DNA from: Gigaspora rosea
Lineage: Eukaryota; Glomeromycota; Glomeromycetes; Diversisporales; Gigasporaceae
Length of the DNA: 64,000 bases
Assembly (NCBI GenBank): GCA_003550325.1
Contig: QKWP01000200.1
Coordinates: 374,585 to 438,584 of the forward strand
Direction: 5' to 3'
Positions 23,925-35,430 of this stretch are shown one piece after another (within the stretch, counting starts at the first letter, position 1; each line of letters begins with the position of its first letter). The position numbers and the translations under genes are program-made. The notes beneath the pieces are model-generated. The model saw nothing but the letters and a program-made list of their open reading frames with translations. It did not search any database and was not told where the DNA came from.

Positions 23925-24690
23925 ATGCCGCCTAAAACGTCTAAAAAATCCAGTAAAAAAAATTCTGTTCAACCGACTGCCGAAGCTTCAGCTTCAGTTA
24001 CGTCGGTTTCTCCCTTTAATGATTTTACCAATATTAACCTTTTGTTACAACAGCAACAATTTATGGAATCATTAGCGAAAGTTGCTTTGCAGCAACAAGA
24101 AGTAAAAACAAAATTTTTTTTTTTTTTTTGAACGTTAATAATATTAAATATATATATTAACGTTAATAAAATATATTTAATATTTAAAAAAAATTTTTTA
24201 GGCTATCTATAGTAATTCGGCGGGTACTTCTTCTGTTGAACAAACTTCTCCTCCTTGACTTACACCTAAAGTTTGTTTTAATGTTCTTATTCCCGCCCCA
24301 TTTGCCAAACGTCATAATACAATAGCGATTTGTTTCCACACAGGGGTCGCATTAGGTGCAGTTGCACTAAAAGCAGGGCGTGTTTCTAATCGTGAAACAA
24401 TTGCGTTGAAAGTAGCATGGGTAATACGAAAATGTTTTCGAAAGGAATCTAACTTTCATTATCCGTTAGATATGGAAAACTTCTACCTAAAACCCTTTAG
24501 TTTTGGCCTTCTTTGCTGAGAAGCTCTTTAAGTTTATATGAGCGAAAAATGGAATGCAGTATTCATTACGGTTTGGTTAAATGTTAAAAGATGGGTTGTA
24601 TTAATTACGTTCATATCAAGGTGTCGATTATTTCTTTTAAAAGCTTCGAGCATTAAAATAAAGTGGCTATTTTTTAGACCGGTTAGAAAT
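23925..24690 (+). pseudogene. Hypothetical two-exon gene remnant inside the hAT element
   Basis: Exon 1 starts at MPPK (23925; an upstream in-frame ATG is at 23913) and is basic, then Gln-rich (LLQQQQF...VALQQQE). A GTAAAA donor at 24102 and TTTTTTAG acceptor ending at 24201 give a 100-nt intron that keeps phase 0. Exon 2 continues AIYSNSAGTSSVEQ and then meets a TGA near 24257. The same frame goes on with PAPFAKRHNTIAI, HTGVALGAVALKAGR and KVAWVIRKCFRK before a second stop near 24518. I do not recognise the family; the alternation of basic and hydrophobic segments looks like a folded domain. It could be element cargo or part of the outer element. Confidence 0.5.
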
Positions 24691-25195
24691 TTGTTGTAAA
24701 TTCATTATTTATTATGTTTGATATGTTAATAAAATTTAAAAGTAGTGCTTGAGCAATCTTTATCAATGGTAAATTTTTGGAGAAAAAAGGTGGTTTGTAT
24801 CTCGTTGATTTGTTGATCGAAATGGTAACTCACTTGATTAAAGTAATTGTAATTTTTATTTTGTAACTTTTTCTTTTTTTTTTAGGTTCATTATTGTTTA
24901 TTTGTTTTTTTATAGTCCAGAATTTTTTTTTCTTAATCGGTAACCAGACCGTAGAACAATTGAAATTAGAATGTGTGGGGAAAAAATAAATAAATTTGAT
25001 ATAGTGTTTTTTTATATGAATAGATATCTTACAATATGACCGTGAGACCTTGATGAATCGCATGATATTTCTGAATAAGCATATGAGCAAACATTTACTT
25101 GTAAAAACCGGAAATTTGCATTATTTTCGTGTTATCGATATACATAGAAAAATAAGAACAATCGTAACAATCGTCCTTTTAAAAATGATTATCTT
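24691..25195. other. Interior of hAT element, nothing recognised
   Basis: AT-rich sequence without a convincing ORF between the hypothetical gene remnant and the right subterminal repeats. Confidence 0.4.
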
Positions 25196-25716
25196 GGGTA
25201 GGGTTGAACTACTAGTTCATAAACCGAGTTTCTAAACTAGTTATATAATTTTAAGTTTATAAACTAGATTTATAACCAAGTTATGAACTAAGGTTATGAA
25301 ACTGGTTCGGAAACTACTAGTTAATTTTTCTCTGAACGAACTACTAAAAAAACTAGTTCGGACCGGGTTTGAACCCGGTTCACCTGAACCACTTAACATC
25401 CCTATTTCCGAAGTTACACTTTATTTAATGAAGTGTTGCCGAAGTTGTATTAGTTACATTTATTTGATGAAGTGTTGCCGAAGTTACGAGTATAATTTCG
25501 CTGAAGTTCCATACATAAAGCGAAGTACTTGAATAGCTTCTTTTTTTACTCTATCAGTTTTAGCCAATCAGCGTTAACTTGATGAAAAAATGATGGTCTG
25601 CGCCTCCAGTTTTTTTCAGTGAAGTGACAATTCACTTGATCAGTTTTTTTGACCCCGACTATTTAAAATTTTATTTCTAATCAATTGTCAATTGATTTGG
25701 GCGCTTGAGAACACCC

Positions 25717-28329
25717 TTAGTCGCTAGATAACACCATTAAATTTAGAATTAAATTTTATTTTCAAAAGAATAGCGATTATGGTTATCTTGAATCTAATGC
25801 ACGACAATACATGTCCGTCATTTTCTTTATATGAAAATTATAAATTACGTACGTATATACATACGTAGATACATAACGATAGCTAAACTAAAAATAAAAT
25901 TGCCTTTTAGCACAGTAAATCCATGTGACAAACGGAATCCGTTCCAAATTAGGCGACAGAATTAGAGTTGGCAAGGGAATAATTTCGGACGATTTGAAGA
26001 CAGACAATTTAGGACTAATCTAAAAAATATCGATATGGTTGCTTATGTCCGAAAATAATATTATTCAAGGAACATAAAATTTATCCAATAAAATGTTTAT
26101 ACTTAATATTTGAAGATTGAAAATTTGGAATTTATTTTCGGAAATTTAGGACGTCCGAAAACCAACTATAGACAAAATAGAGAGTGATATGACTTGTGTT
26201 AAAGTAACTGCAAGTTGAACATTAATTGAACATTAATTGAATATAAGTTGAATATAAGTTGAATATAAATTGGATTTAATTGAAGGCAGAACTTTAAATC
26301 ACCCCATTTCGCTCCTTTTTTTTTTCTTTAAAGATTGAAGTAGAACTCTAATAAACATTGAAATATTTCGTGAGATTTTAGAGAGTACATAACTAGTTTT
26401 TGTTAGTATATCATGATTTTCATTCTGCTTCAACACTTCATTTTACAAAAGGGGTAGTTGGTTGGCGCGGTATCGTGTGAGCTGTATAATTACGCACGAA
26501 TTATATTTACGTACTGTACGTACGTACTTAAGTAACTTCTATCGTAAATAAGATCTACTCTCATTATTCTTATCGTAAAAAAATGGTCACTGAATGTTCA
26601 AAATTTGGCTAATGTTAATGTTCGACTTATTCATTATAATACTTTCTAATGATAACCTAGAACATATATTAACTTGACTATAACAGGTTAAGTACAAACT
26701 TAATCTTGTAGTAATGGTTGTACAAAACATTCTTCACTACATCTGATCTAATTACTATTGATATTAGTTTACTTGACTGTAAAGAAATTAATTGATAATC
26801 AAGTGATTAGCAGTTTTTTGGTCTCAACTTTTAACATGATCATTTTCTTCTCCACTTTCTAATCCTTGATAATCCATTTATGTATTTAGAATAATCCCAC
26901 CTTGATTAGGTCTGAATACCGTTTAGCTATATTTTGTATATTGTACAACGATATGTTTTTCTTAAACTTTTATAGACGCGACAATCATTACACCAATCAT
27001 TAGTTTATGGTCAGGCTGAGAGTTTTGTCAATGAAATGATGTAACATTTCACACATTCATACCAGATTCATTTAAAACATGATTCTTGTACATTCGAAAA
27101 AATGGTTCCAGAGCAAAAAGAAACTAGAAAGGAACTTAGTATCAGACATGCACTAATACTATAAAATATTACGAATATTATTTGATTGAGAATAGATTTT
27201 CTGAATGAGAATCACTAGTCGTTTTTTAAAATGCAAAAACTTTTGTTGCTACATTGTCCGTTTGCAATACTAAATCGCAAGGGCATTGCGTTTTGGCGCA
27301 TTGCAGGTACATTTGTTAAGATTGGATTTCACAATTACCAAAGGATAAGGGTTATTGGTTTAAATTTCTCGCCAATGTTTGGAATGTAATGATCATAACA
27401 CCAATGAATGATTCCGTTGTAAACAGAGTCACAAGGTGGACATTATTGCGAGTCACTGGACTTTCCATGTGACAAATTGGTCACGAGATTTTTCATGACG
27501 AAATGGTTTCCGAGTAACCTGATGATCTGTTGTCTTTGTCATTGAATTTCTGCTCGACATTATGTCCAGCTATCCCTTCAATACTCCAAAAAAAAGAAAA
27601 GAAAAGAAAAGAAAAAGTAACGATGCTCGAAAATTTCTTCTCACGTGACTTCCTGCGGCTTGTTCGGCGACCCTATCCTATACTGTTCTACGTCGTTAAA
27701 CACTGATGTATTTGTCAAAAGGGCGTGGCTTTAGGTATAAGAACGGTTGGTCACAACTGTTATGTGCGGGCAGGGGCACATGACGAGCAATAATAATGTA
27801 AATTCTTGATTTTCGGTTGATTCTATGATATCAAAGGTAATTGGTTTTGAAAGGTGAGACCATATAATATTAAAATAGCTAATAACAGCATACCAAGATT
27901 TCGTTCTCAAAGCTTATATATCTGTTTTCAAGCTAATTATCAAGATATTACTCAATTATTTGAAATTAATTGTGAGGGACGAAAATGAGGACAATCTAAG
28001 TTGATCATATAGTCATATAAAAAAAAAGTTGATTGCCAAGTTTGGCTTTTTTGACATAAATGATTACTGTCACGAAAAGCCTTCGTGCTTGATAAGGAGA
28101 TGCCAATCGATAGCAGCTTGCATATAGAAGCATATAGAAGCGAAAAGTATAAAAGAAGGTCTGTGATGTGCTTCGAGGTTTTACGTGATGATACGATTGG
28201 CAACATTATACGGAAATAATAGTGCCAGACGTCATTAGCAAGATAGATACCGTGATCATCGATCACTATAACAATGACGATTTTATATTATACAAGTGTA
28301 TTGGGGTGCCACTGGCGCCCTTTTCGTTA
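25717..28329. other. Non-coding, shared with copy B; right end of duplication
   Basis: Collinear with 52310-54060 and 55600-55690, with gaps. No gene is supported. A short tandem of GAATATAAGTT units lies at about 26215-26275. The TTA at 26615-26617 is the empty site for the Harbinger-type MITE present in copy B. Homology to copy B ends near 28210. Confidence 0.5.
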
Positions 28330-28375
28330 TGTCCAACTATCATGCTAAATCCCATACTAACTATTATGCTACGCC

Positions 28376-28680
28376 TAGTGATGTGCCGCGTACAGTACTA
28401 TACGTACTGTACTGTACTACTGTACGCTAAAATTTTTGCCGATCACTTGTTCCAGTCAATCAGAAGCCAAGAAACGAACTATATGTACTGTATGTACTGT
28501 ACGTACTGTACATACTTTACGCTAAAATTTTTCAGGTATCATATAAATGGCACATCACTAGCTTAGTGGTTGTACCCGGGTAGAACCTGCTATTGTGTGA
28601 TATAGTAATTTATCCGGATATCCGGGTAATTTAATAGTAACCAGGTAGAGGTTTTCCCAACGGGTACATTCTCTACACTA
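28376..28680. mobile_element. hAT-type MITE with perfect 8-bp TSD
   Basis: GCTACGCC flanks both sides (28368-28375, 28681-28688). The left end is TAGTGATGTGCC and the right end on the minus strand is TAGTGTAGAG. An internal minus-strand TAGTGATGTGCC near 28562 suggests a composite of two pieces. It carries runs of GTACTGTAC palindromes and sits inside the satellite-like array. Confidence 0.7.
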
Positions 28681-29179
28681 GCTACGCCCATACTATTTTG
28701 CATGCCCCATACTAATTACCATGCTACTAACTATCTTGCTACGTCCTGAACTATCATGCTTTTACTATTATGCTATGTTCTTATCACGCGAAACATTAGT
28801 ACTGTATCAAAAAAAAATGCTATCATATTACTAATGTCTTGAATTATCATGCATGCCCCATACTAACTACTGTGCTACTATCTTGCTACGTCCCGAACTA
28901 TCATGCTACTTTAGTTATAACATGAAACATTAGTACTGTATTAAAAAAAATATACTGTGCTACTAACTATCTTGCTATGTCCCGACTATCATGCCTCTAC
29001 TATCGTATGTTTGTTATTGTACTACGTTCTGTTCATTCTCAAGAAAAAAAGAAATGTTAGTATTATATATAAAAATATATATATATATTACCATGTTACT
29101 AATGTTCGGGAATTCCCTGAGTTGCAGCATACCCTCATGACCCTCATGCCTATAGCATGCCTTTTTATATAGAAATACT

Positions 29180-30400
29180 ATAGGTGGCACTTTGCGCTAC
29201 CTATCTTAGATACCCCTTTTGATCAGTGCCCCCCTTGATTTGTACCAGGTATAATTTGGCTGTTTTGTGGAAAAAACCTGTTTTTCTATTATTAGTGAGC
29301 GAAAACCTTCCTAACTCTAAAGTTAATTTTGATAAAAGATATTATAAGAATCTGCTTTGCTTTAGATGTCCCCAAATAAAAAAAATGATCCCGATCACGT
29401 ATATTAGTTTAGCCAAAAATTGTGCAGTAAATTTTTATCGTGTGAAAAAGATCAAATCATAAATTTTTTATAAAATGAAAAAAATGAAATTTAATTAAAA
29501 TCTATTAACATTTATAGCTAAAGCTTAAAAAAATGCTATTAAATGTTACTGTTAAATAAGCAAGCATATATTTATTAATTTAAATCAGGATTATTGACCT
29601 TTTTCATAGTATTTATTTTTATTTATTTACAAAAACTTAATAATCTATATATATTTAATTCTACATCTAATTTTATATCTAATTTATAAATCCTATATCT
29701 GATCCTACATATACTCAAATTTCAAATATGTTATACTATACTATCTTACACAACTATCATTCTAATAAGAAATCTCTGTAATTTTAATATGTCTTATCTA
29801 TAAACTTATTATTATATTATAAAAGCACCTATAATAATATTATTAATAAATAGCATGTTAATTAACATTATTCATTTACTTTCATTTTATTAAAGAATAT
29901 CTATGCAATATGTAAAATAAAAACAATATACAAACTAATTTTTTTCTTCTTGTTAACTGTTATTTTAAGCCTTTTTACCACAACAAATGAGATTTTATTA
30001 ATGTAGTAGTGGCTAATTACTTATAACTTCGATCAGTAAGGTGTAATATGAAAGTTGTTGGATTAAGTAGGATTAAGTTGGATTAAGCGAATATGTTGTA
30101 GAGCAAGGTGAGAACTTTACGTTTGTCTAACAATCTCCAAGTTTAACTAATGAGATAATCTATCTGAGCTTCTAAAAAAATATTGTAAAACGTAATCTAC
30201 AAAATCAGTATTTCGGTTCTATCTGTTATTTCACTTCTGACATATTGACCAATCAAATACGATGCATAGATCATATGACTAGGCATGTCTAATGGCCAAG
30301 TGGCATGCCCATAGGCATGACCCCAAGACATGCCCAAAAGGCATGCCTGTGCCCCTGTGCCTTGAATCCTAATCATGCCTCTCTATCATGTCTAAAGAAA
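29180..30400. other. Gene-free stretch
   Basis: AT-rich sequence without a gene. A cluster of GGCATGCCC and CATGACCC words at 30280-30370 is the only local structure seen. Confidence 0.45.
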
Positions 30401-30659
30401 AAAGAAATATTAGTACTAACTATCTTGTTACATCCTGAAGTATCATGTTCCTACTATTATGCTATATTAGTTATTGCATAAAATGTTAGTACTGTATTAT
30501 TAAAAAAAATACTACTATTTTACTAACTATTTTGCTACATTTTGAACTATCATACTTATACTCTTTTTTTTTTTTATTGTTAAGGTGAGGTCATGCCTCA
30601 GATCTTTATTAAGCATAGTTATCATTACAACATCTATGAATATTGCATTGGATTACTGC

Positions 30660-30884
30660 AGGACCCCGGATAATACTAACAGAGGTACGAGGTGAGTTAA
30701 TAGTAAATTTTCAGACATTTTGTCCACTTTTTTGGCCCAAACTTTTTTTCAATTCTGGCCAAAATAAAATTAAATTTTAATTTGACCAGAATTTAGAAAG
30801 GTTTGGGCCAAAAAAATAGTCAAATTTAATAAAAACATGTCCGGTTTAAGTAATTGTACCTCTGTTAGTATTATCCGGGGTCCT
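30660..30884. mobile_element. hAT-type MITE, RGACCCCG family, member 1
   Basis: The 8-bp TSD is ATTACTGC (30652-30659, 30885-30892). Terminal inverted repeats AGGACCCCGGATAATACTAA are perfect at both ends. It is non-coding, 225 bp, with a second inverted pair inside (TTTGGCCCAAA and TTTGGGCCAAA). Confidence 0.9.
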
Positions 30885-31125
30885 ATTACTGCAACTACCA
30901 AGTACCAAAACTTAGACTATTTTATCTACGACCTAAACCTACCAGAGTGTCCTATATGTCCCACTTATATATTTAACCTGGTTTTTGCACCTTACTTGTC
31001 CACTAATAGTACATGTAGTGCTGCTGCTGCCAGGTTCGTATCTCAAGCTATCTTTTAATGCTGCCGCAACCTAGCCCGTTTCTCAAGCTACTACCTTCTT
31101 ACTATCATAGTATCTATAGCATGGT

Positions 31126-31316
31126 AAGACCCCGAACAATCTATGAATAGCTAACAATTTTAAAAAATTGTTATATATTTCTAAAAATGAGAAAGATCTA
31201 CAGAAAAACAGTTAAAAATAAGCATTAATATTGCTAAATATAGAAAAGATCTATACAAAATAGTTAAAAATAAGCAAAAGCAAATTGTTACCTATCTATG
31301 TATAGCTCGGGGTCCT
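31126..31316. mobile_element. hAT-type MITE, RGACCCCG family, member 2
   Basis: The 8-bp TSD is AGCATGGT (31118-31125, 31317-31324). The left end is AAGACCCCGAACAATCTATG and the right end on the minus strand is AGGACCCCGAGCTATACATA. 191 bp, non-coding, with repeated AAAATAAGCA words. Confidence 0.85.
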
Positions 31317-31324
31317 AGCATGGT

Positions 31325-31942
31325 ACATGCCCTTGCAAAGTTCACCAACCTTAGTACTCTCCCATTCCTCTTCTGGTTTCTTTCTAGTTGCTTCTTTTAC
31401 CCCTACCTCACTTTCTTTTCCCCAGTTGCATTCCTACTCCAATGCCGAGGACCCAGAAAGAGTGGTCTGCCTTGGCGGACCCAAGGTCTCCCTCTCCTTG
31501 GTACATGCTTTTGTAATGCATGTCATTTTCCTCCGGAGTGACTTCTAGTGGTCTGATTGGTAGAGCCCCGCCATAGGTCCTTTTATCGTAAATCTGCTTC
31601 TGGTCAGTCCGCTTCTCAGTCAGTCTGCTTCTGGTCTGTCCCCGTTCGATTTCTGTTTTGCTAGGGTTTTGCCAAGTATAGTTTTCTTTGTCCTACAGTT
31701 CTGTGCATAACACAGCGCCAACGCTCCCAGGATTTATGCGCCCAAGTTCTGTAACACAGCTCTAGAGCTTCCAATACGAGTTGGTATAACCTGAGATACA
31801 GATTTGTAAATCCAGGCTCGGAGTCCAGGTTACTATAACGCAGATAAATTTTTCGAAATCGTCTCCAGTGGGATTCGAACTCTGTACCTTTTGTTATAAC
31901 TACTTGGGGAGTGACAACAATCCAACTACACTATGTCGCCAC
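31325..31942 (-). mobile_element. tRNA-headed retroposon (SINE-like) unit 1
   Basis: On the minus strand the right end begins with a tRNA-like head (31942 down to 31861) with an A-box-like TAGTGTAGTTGG and a B-box-like GAGTTCGAATCCC. Acceptor and T-stem pairing are poor, so it is not a functional tRNA. The body to about 31325 is clearly more GC-rich than its surroundings and has no durable ORF. The left limit is a guess set by the neighbouring MITE's TSD. Confidence 0.5.
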
Positions 31943-32882
31943 ACCCTTATTTATACTTACATACATTCATCATTGTCTATGTTTTAAAGAAAAAAAGAAA
32001 TATTAGTACTGCATATATATATATATAAATATAATATATTACTGTACTACTAATGTTCCAAATTATCATGCTTCTACTATCGTACTATATTTATTATCAC
32101 ACTATGTTTTTTCTAAAGAAAAAAGAAACATTAGTACTGTATATAAAAAAAACTACTGTGCTACTAACTATTTTGCTATGTCCTGAACGATTATTTTTTT
32201 CTATCATGTTATGTTCGTTATCACAATATGTTTTTATTCTAAAGAAAAAAAATTATTAGTACTGTATAAAAAAAATACTACCATACTATTAACTATCTTG
32301 TTACACCCTGAACTATCATGCTTTTACTTCATATATTCATTATTGTACTATATTCCATTCTAAAGAAAAAAAGAAATATTTTTTTTTTAAATGTTAAGGT
32401 GAGACCTTGCTTTTATCTTTATTAAATTTAATAGAAACTTTTTACAATACAGAAAGAAATTTCATTTTTTTAAATCTAATGCTAAGAATAAAAACTCAGA
32501 CATATATCTAAGTAAACCTAAATACTTATCTGCAGCCTAAACCTATAAAAAAGAAATATTAGTACTGTGTATATATATATAATATTACTAAGTTACTAAT
32601 GCCCCAAATTATCATACTTAAATTATTATACTACGTTCATTATTCGCATTATGTTCGTTCTAAAGAAAAAAAACATTAGTATTGTATATAAAACAATACT
32701 GTACTAAAAACTATCTTGCTATATCCCAAATTATTATGCTTGCTATATTTGCTATTATGCAAAAAGTTAGTACTGTGGTAAAAAAAAAGAAAAAAAAGAA
32801 TACTTTGCTAACTATTTTGCTAGTCACAAACTATCATACTTTTACTATTGTACTTTCATTATCTGTATTTCAGGTAATCTAA

Positions 32883-33392
32883 TTTCAGAACAGAAGAACA
32901 ACTGATTATAAATTTATAGTAATAGACAAATTATAAAACTATTATGACATTATGCATTAAAATGCAAATGATCAAATTTACAATAATTACAGATTTAAAA
33001 GGTAACTAATCTGTCATAAAACAATTGTTGAATTGTTTTCCCATGCACTAATCACATTTTCTAGATATAACCAATCAAAATGTTAAAGCACACTAATTCA
33101 AAATTAAATAACATATATAATATATATATAAATATATAATATAGAAAATTAAATAATATAGATACTAAATAATATAAAAGCTATTAATGCTAATATTTAT
33201 TTGATATAATCAATATTGCAAATTTCTCATGGCATGTGAATGTGACTATTTTGCTATTCTATATTTGTATGCGCAAAATGATTAGAAAAAATGCACAGGA
33301 CACTCATAATGAGATGATAATTTTATTATAAAAAGATAGGCTGCTATTAATAGAAAAGAAATCAAGACAAAATTAATATCTCAACTTTCATG
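32883..33392. other. Gene-free AT-rich stretch
   Basis: Nothing recognisable except a (TA)n-rich patch at about 33113-33150. Confidence 0.45.
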
Positions 33393-33400
33393 AATCATAT

Positions 33401-33582
33401 AGGACCCTGAAATATATATAGATAGGTCAGGTATGAGTTTGCTTATTTTTAAAATTTTTTTATACAGATCTTTTCTATTTATAGTAATTTTTTTGCTTAT
33501 TTTTGAGGTTTTTTCTGAAGATCTTTTCTTTTTTAGTAACCCTATAATTAACCTGGCCTATCTATATATATTTTGGGATCCT
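33401..33582. mobile_element. hAT-type MITE, RGACCCCG family, member 3
   Basis: The 8-bp TSD is AATCATAT (33393-33400, 33583-33590). The left end is AGGACCCTGAAATATATATA and the right end on the minus strand is AGGATCCCAAAATATATATA; both continue into GATAGGYCAGG. 182 bp, non-coding. A close relative lies at 37478-37642. Confidence 0.88.
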
Positions 33583-33898
33583 AATCATATCTTGATAAAT
33601 TTTTTTTTAACCCTTCAGCTCAACGGCTGTTAGGGCACATTTGGCACTTATTTATTAAGGTCATTGGTCATAGGGACCCAACGGGCCCCCTATATTTTCA
33701 TTATATATTCTATTTTCTATTTTTAATTTCGTCCTATGAAGTCTATCCTAACCTACTCACCTTTTATCCAGTTTTCCTGGCTGAGTCCAGCTAGACCGTC
33801 TTTCGGTGTGCCCACTCGAAGGCTTCTTAGATCAACTTTAAGAAGTTAGTTTACTTCACCGATATGCTTAGTAGGTCCATTTTTTGTTTACCCCAGAT

Positions 33899-35078
33899 AG
33901 GACCCTGGACAATTATATTTGATCTGGTATGTATGAAATGAGGTAAATTTTTAATAAAAAATTTAAAATGTAGTATGTAAAAAATGAGTTTTTTAAAAAA
34001 TTGTGGAGTGGTAAAATGAGGTAAATAAAAAAATAAAAAATTGTAGTAGGATTTTTATAGGTAAATTTTTTACAATTTTTAAGGTAGTATAATAAATTGA
34101 GTAAATTATTATACTATTATAAAATGCATTGTGTATATATTAATTATTTATTGAATATTTCTAGTAGTACCTGATATTGAATTTTATTAAATAATTTTTA
34201 TTAAGAATAAGCAGAATATATGTATCAATGCAATAAAATATATAAACTAAATAGAATATTTTTTTAGAAATACTAATTTTAATTGCATTAAATATTACTA
34301 TTATATTATTTAAATTTGTTATATATTGTCTTTGATATATATAACATTTAAGTTATTATAAAATTGAATCAAACATTAAATATAATATAAATTAGAGTAG
34401 CTGCATAATGCAGTTTCACTAAAACTAGAATGTTATATGTATATTTTAAATAAATATAGGTTTAATAAGTACTATTTATATACCAAATAGACTTGATTAT
34501 TCTAATTAATTCATTTGTTATAAAAAAAAAATAAATACATTACTGGATATTTTGTATCAAAACATCTATCTGGCTTTGAATTTAATATACTCACAATTTG
34601 AGCCCCTTTGTAGTTCAAATTAGTACATCAAATTCAAAGCCAGATATTTTTTAATTGTTATATAAAAACAATCACCCTATGATTCTTTAAAAAACAATTA
34701 TTGGTTGCTTCAAATTCATTAACTATATAATATAATTAATAAATTAGTTTTCAAAAAATTTAAAACCTCATTATTATTGTGAACTAAAATATATTGTTGC
34801 TTCTTTGAAATAAAAATAAAACAATTGAAATATAATAATAAAATAATAATAAATTATTACTTTATAAATTTTAAAATTTATCTTGATTTTGGCAAGTTAT
34901 AGAAAACAAAAAATTTTTTGTATAGTATAATCTGGTAGGTAAAAGTTTAGGTAAATTTTAAAATTTTTATATGTAGTATGTATAAAAGTGGGTATAAAAT
35001 CTAAAATTTTTAAGGTAGATTTCTTCAAATCTTCTAATGTTATTACCTACCGCATTATATATAATTGTCCGGGGTCCT
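33899..35078. mobile_element. hAT-type element, RGACCCCG family, long member
   Basis: Flanks CCCCAGAT (33891-33898) and CCCCAGGT (35079-35086) match at 7 of 8. The left end is AGGACCCTGGACAATTATAT and the right end on the minus strand is AGGACCCCGGACAATTATAT. At 1180 bp it is several times longer than its relatives but still has no transposase. Nested inside are a GTAGCTGC...AATGCAGTTTC fragment (34397) and an 85-bp foldback at 34566-34650. Confidence 0.8.
34566..34650. repeat. Foldback hairpin
   Basis: TATCTGGCTTTGAATTTAAT on the left is answered on the minus strand by TATCTGGCTTTGAATTTGAT on the right, with a loop of about 40 bases. Probably a tiny MITE nested in the long hAT member. Confidence 0.7.
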
Positions 35079-35430
35079 CCCCAGGTACTCTCTTCTAAGT
35101 TTAAATCAGGTCAGGTTTTCCTCGTGGGACTTTTCCTGGTTAGGTATCATAGCACACTTGTTTGTCTTTTCCTTTTATAGTGGACGGTCCTTATGTTTAC
35201 GACGTTTCTTGTCAGATTTTTTCCTTTTCTGGATGCTGCATGACCTTGTGGTTATATCACACAACTTATTGTCACTGTAATACCATGTTCAGAATCAGGA
35301 TATAATTGATGCCTCATCATAGATCTTTTTAACATTCATGGTCCTAACACAGTTTTTGTCGTTTATTAGACTCGAACTGGCAACTTTGCGAATATAACCC
35401 CAAAGCGCTAACCACTGCGCTATCCGATCC
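35079..35430 (-). mobile_element. tRNA-headed retroposon (SINE-like) unit 2
   Basis: On the minus strand the head (35430 down to 35368) carries a near-perfect A box TAGCGCAGTGGTTAGCG and a B box AGTTCGAGTCT. Beyond the B box the sequence does not close the T-stem or acceptor stem, so it is tRNA-derived, not a tRNA gene. The body probably continues left across the long hAT insertion into 33600-33898, which has similar base composition and abuts the hAT TSD. Confidence 0.5.

Larger units (their letters stand above)
23482..25404. mobile_element. hAT-type element with 8-bp TSD
   Basis: Terminal inverted repeats TAGGGATGTTAAGTGGTTC at both ends and perfect 8-bp direct repeats TTTCCGAA (23474-23481, 25405-25412) identify a hAT-superfamily element of 1923 bp. 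Subterminal regions are rich in GAACTAGTTC-like inverted words. No hAT transposase is present. Instead it carries the unrelated hypothetical gene remnant at 23925. Confidence 0.85.
23058..25716. mobile_element. Outer TIR element containing a nested hAT
   Basis: The left end GGGTATTCTTAAGC and the minus-strand right end GGGTGTTCTCAAGC are similar, and this whole block is missing from copy B (about 52290). A third end of the same kind, GGCTGTTCTCAAGC, lies at 23741 inside the nested hAT. No target duplication was found, so the limits are approximate. Confidence 0.45.
12805..28210. repeat. Segmental duplication copy A (main block)
   Basis: Collinear with about 45450-55690 in the same orientation. 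Matching landmarks are the ATPase gene, its flanks, the small two-exon gene (21000 vs 50337), a FAAATTAGGCGACA-type segment (25950 vs 52490) and the segment ending in a GATACGATTGG phrase (28190 vs 55655). A detached left part is 4424-4580 vs 45150-45310. Copy A is larger because of insertions at 4.57-12.8, 18.0-21.0, 21.6-22.25 and 23.0-25.7 kb. Confidence 0.85.
28330..32870. repeat. Degenerate satellite-like array, interrupted
   Basis: Units containing ACTAACTATCTTGCTACGTC, GAACTATCATGCTTCTACTA and AAGAAAAAAGAAACATTAGT recur at about 28340-29100, 30400-30570, 31965-32390 and 32560-32870. Unit length is roughly 110-160 bp and varies because of A-runs and (TA)n tracts. Gaps are filled by MITEs, a tRNA-headed unit and AT-rich sequence. 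There is no coding potential; short ORFs across it are chance. Confidence 0.7.

Noticed and set aside
31861..31942. Possible tRNA gene on the minus strand
   Set aside because: A- and B-box-like words exist, but T-stem and acceptor pairing fail; treated as a tRNA-derived retroposon head. The same applies to 35368-35430.
28957..32882. Many 66-73 residue plus-strand frames
   Set aside because: They fall within the satellite-like array or the SINE-like body and show only hydrophobic low-complexity translations.
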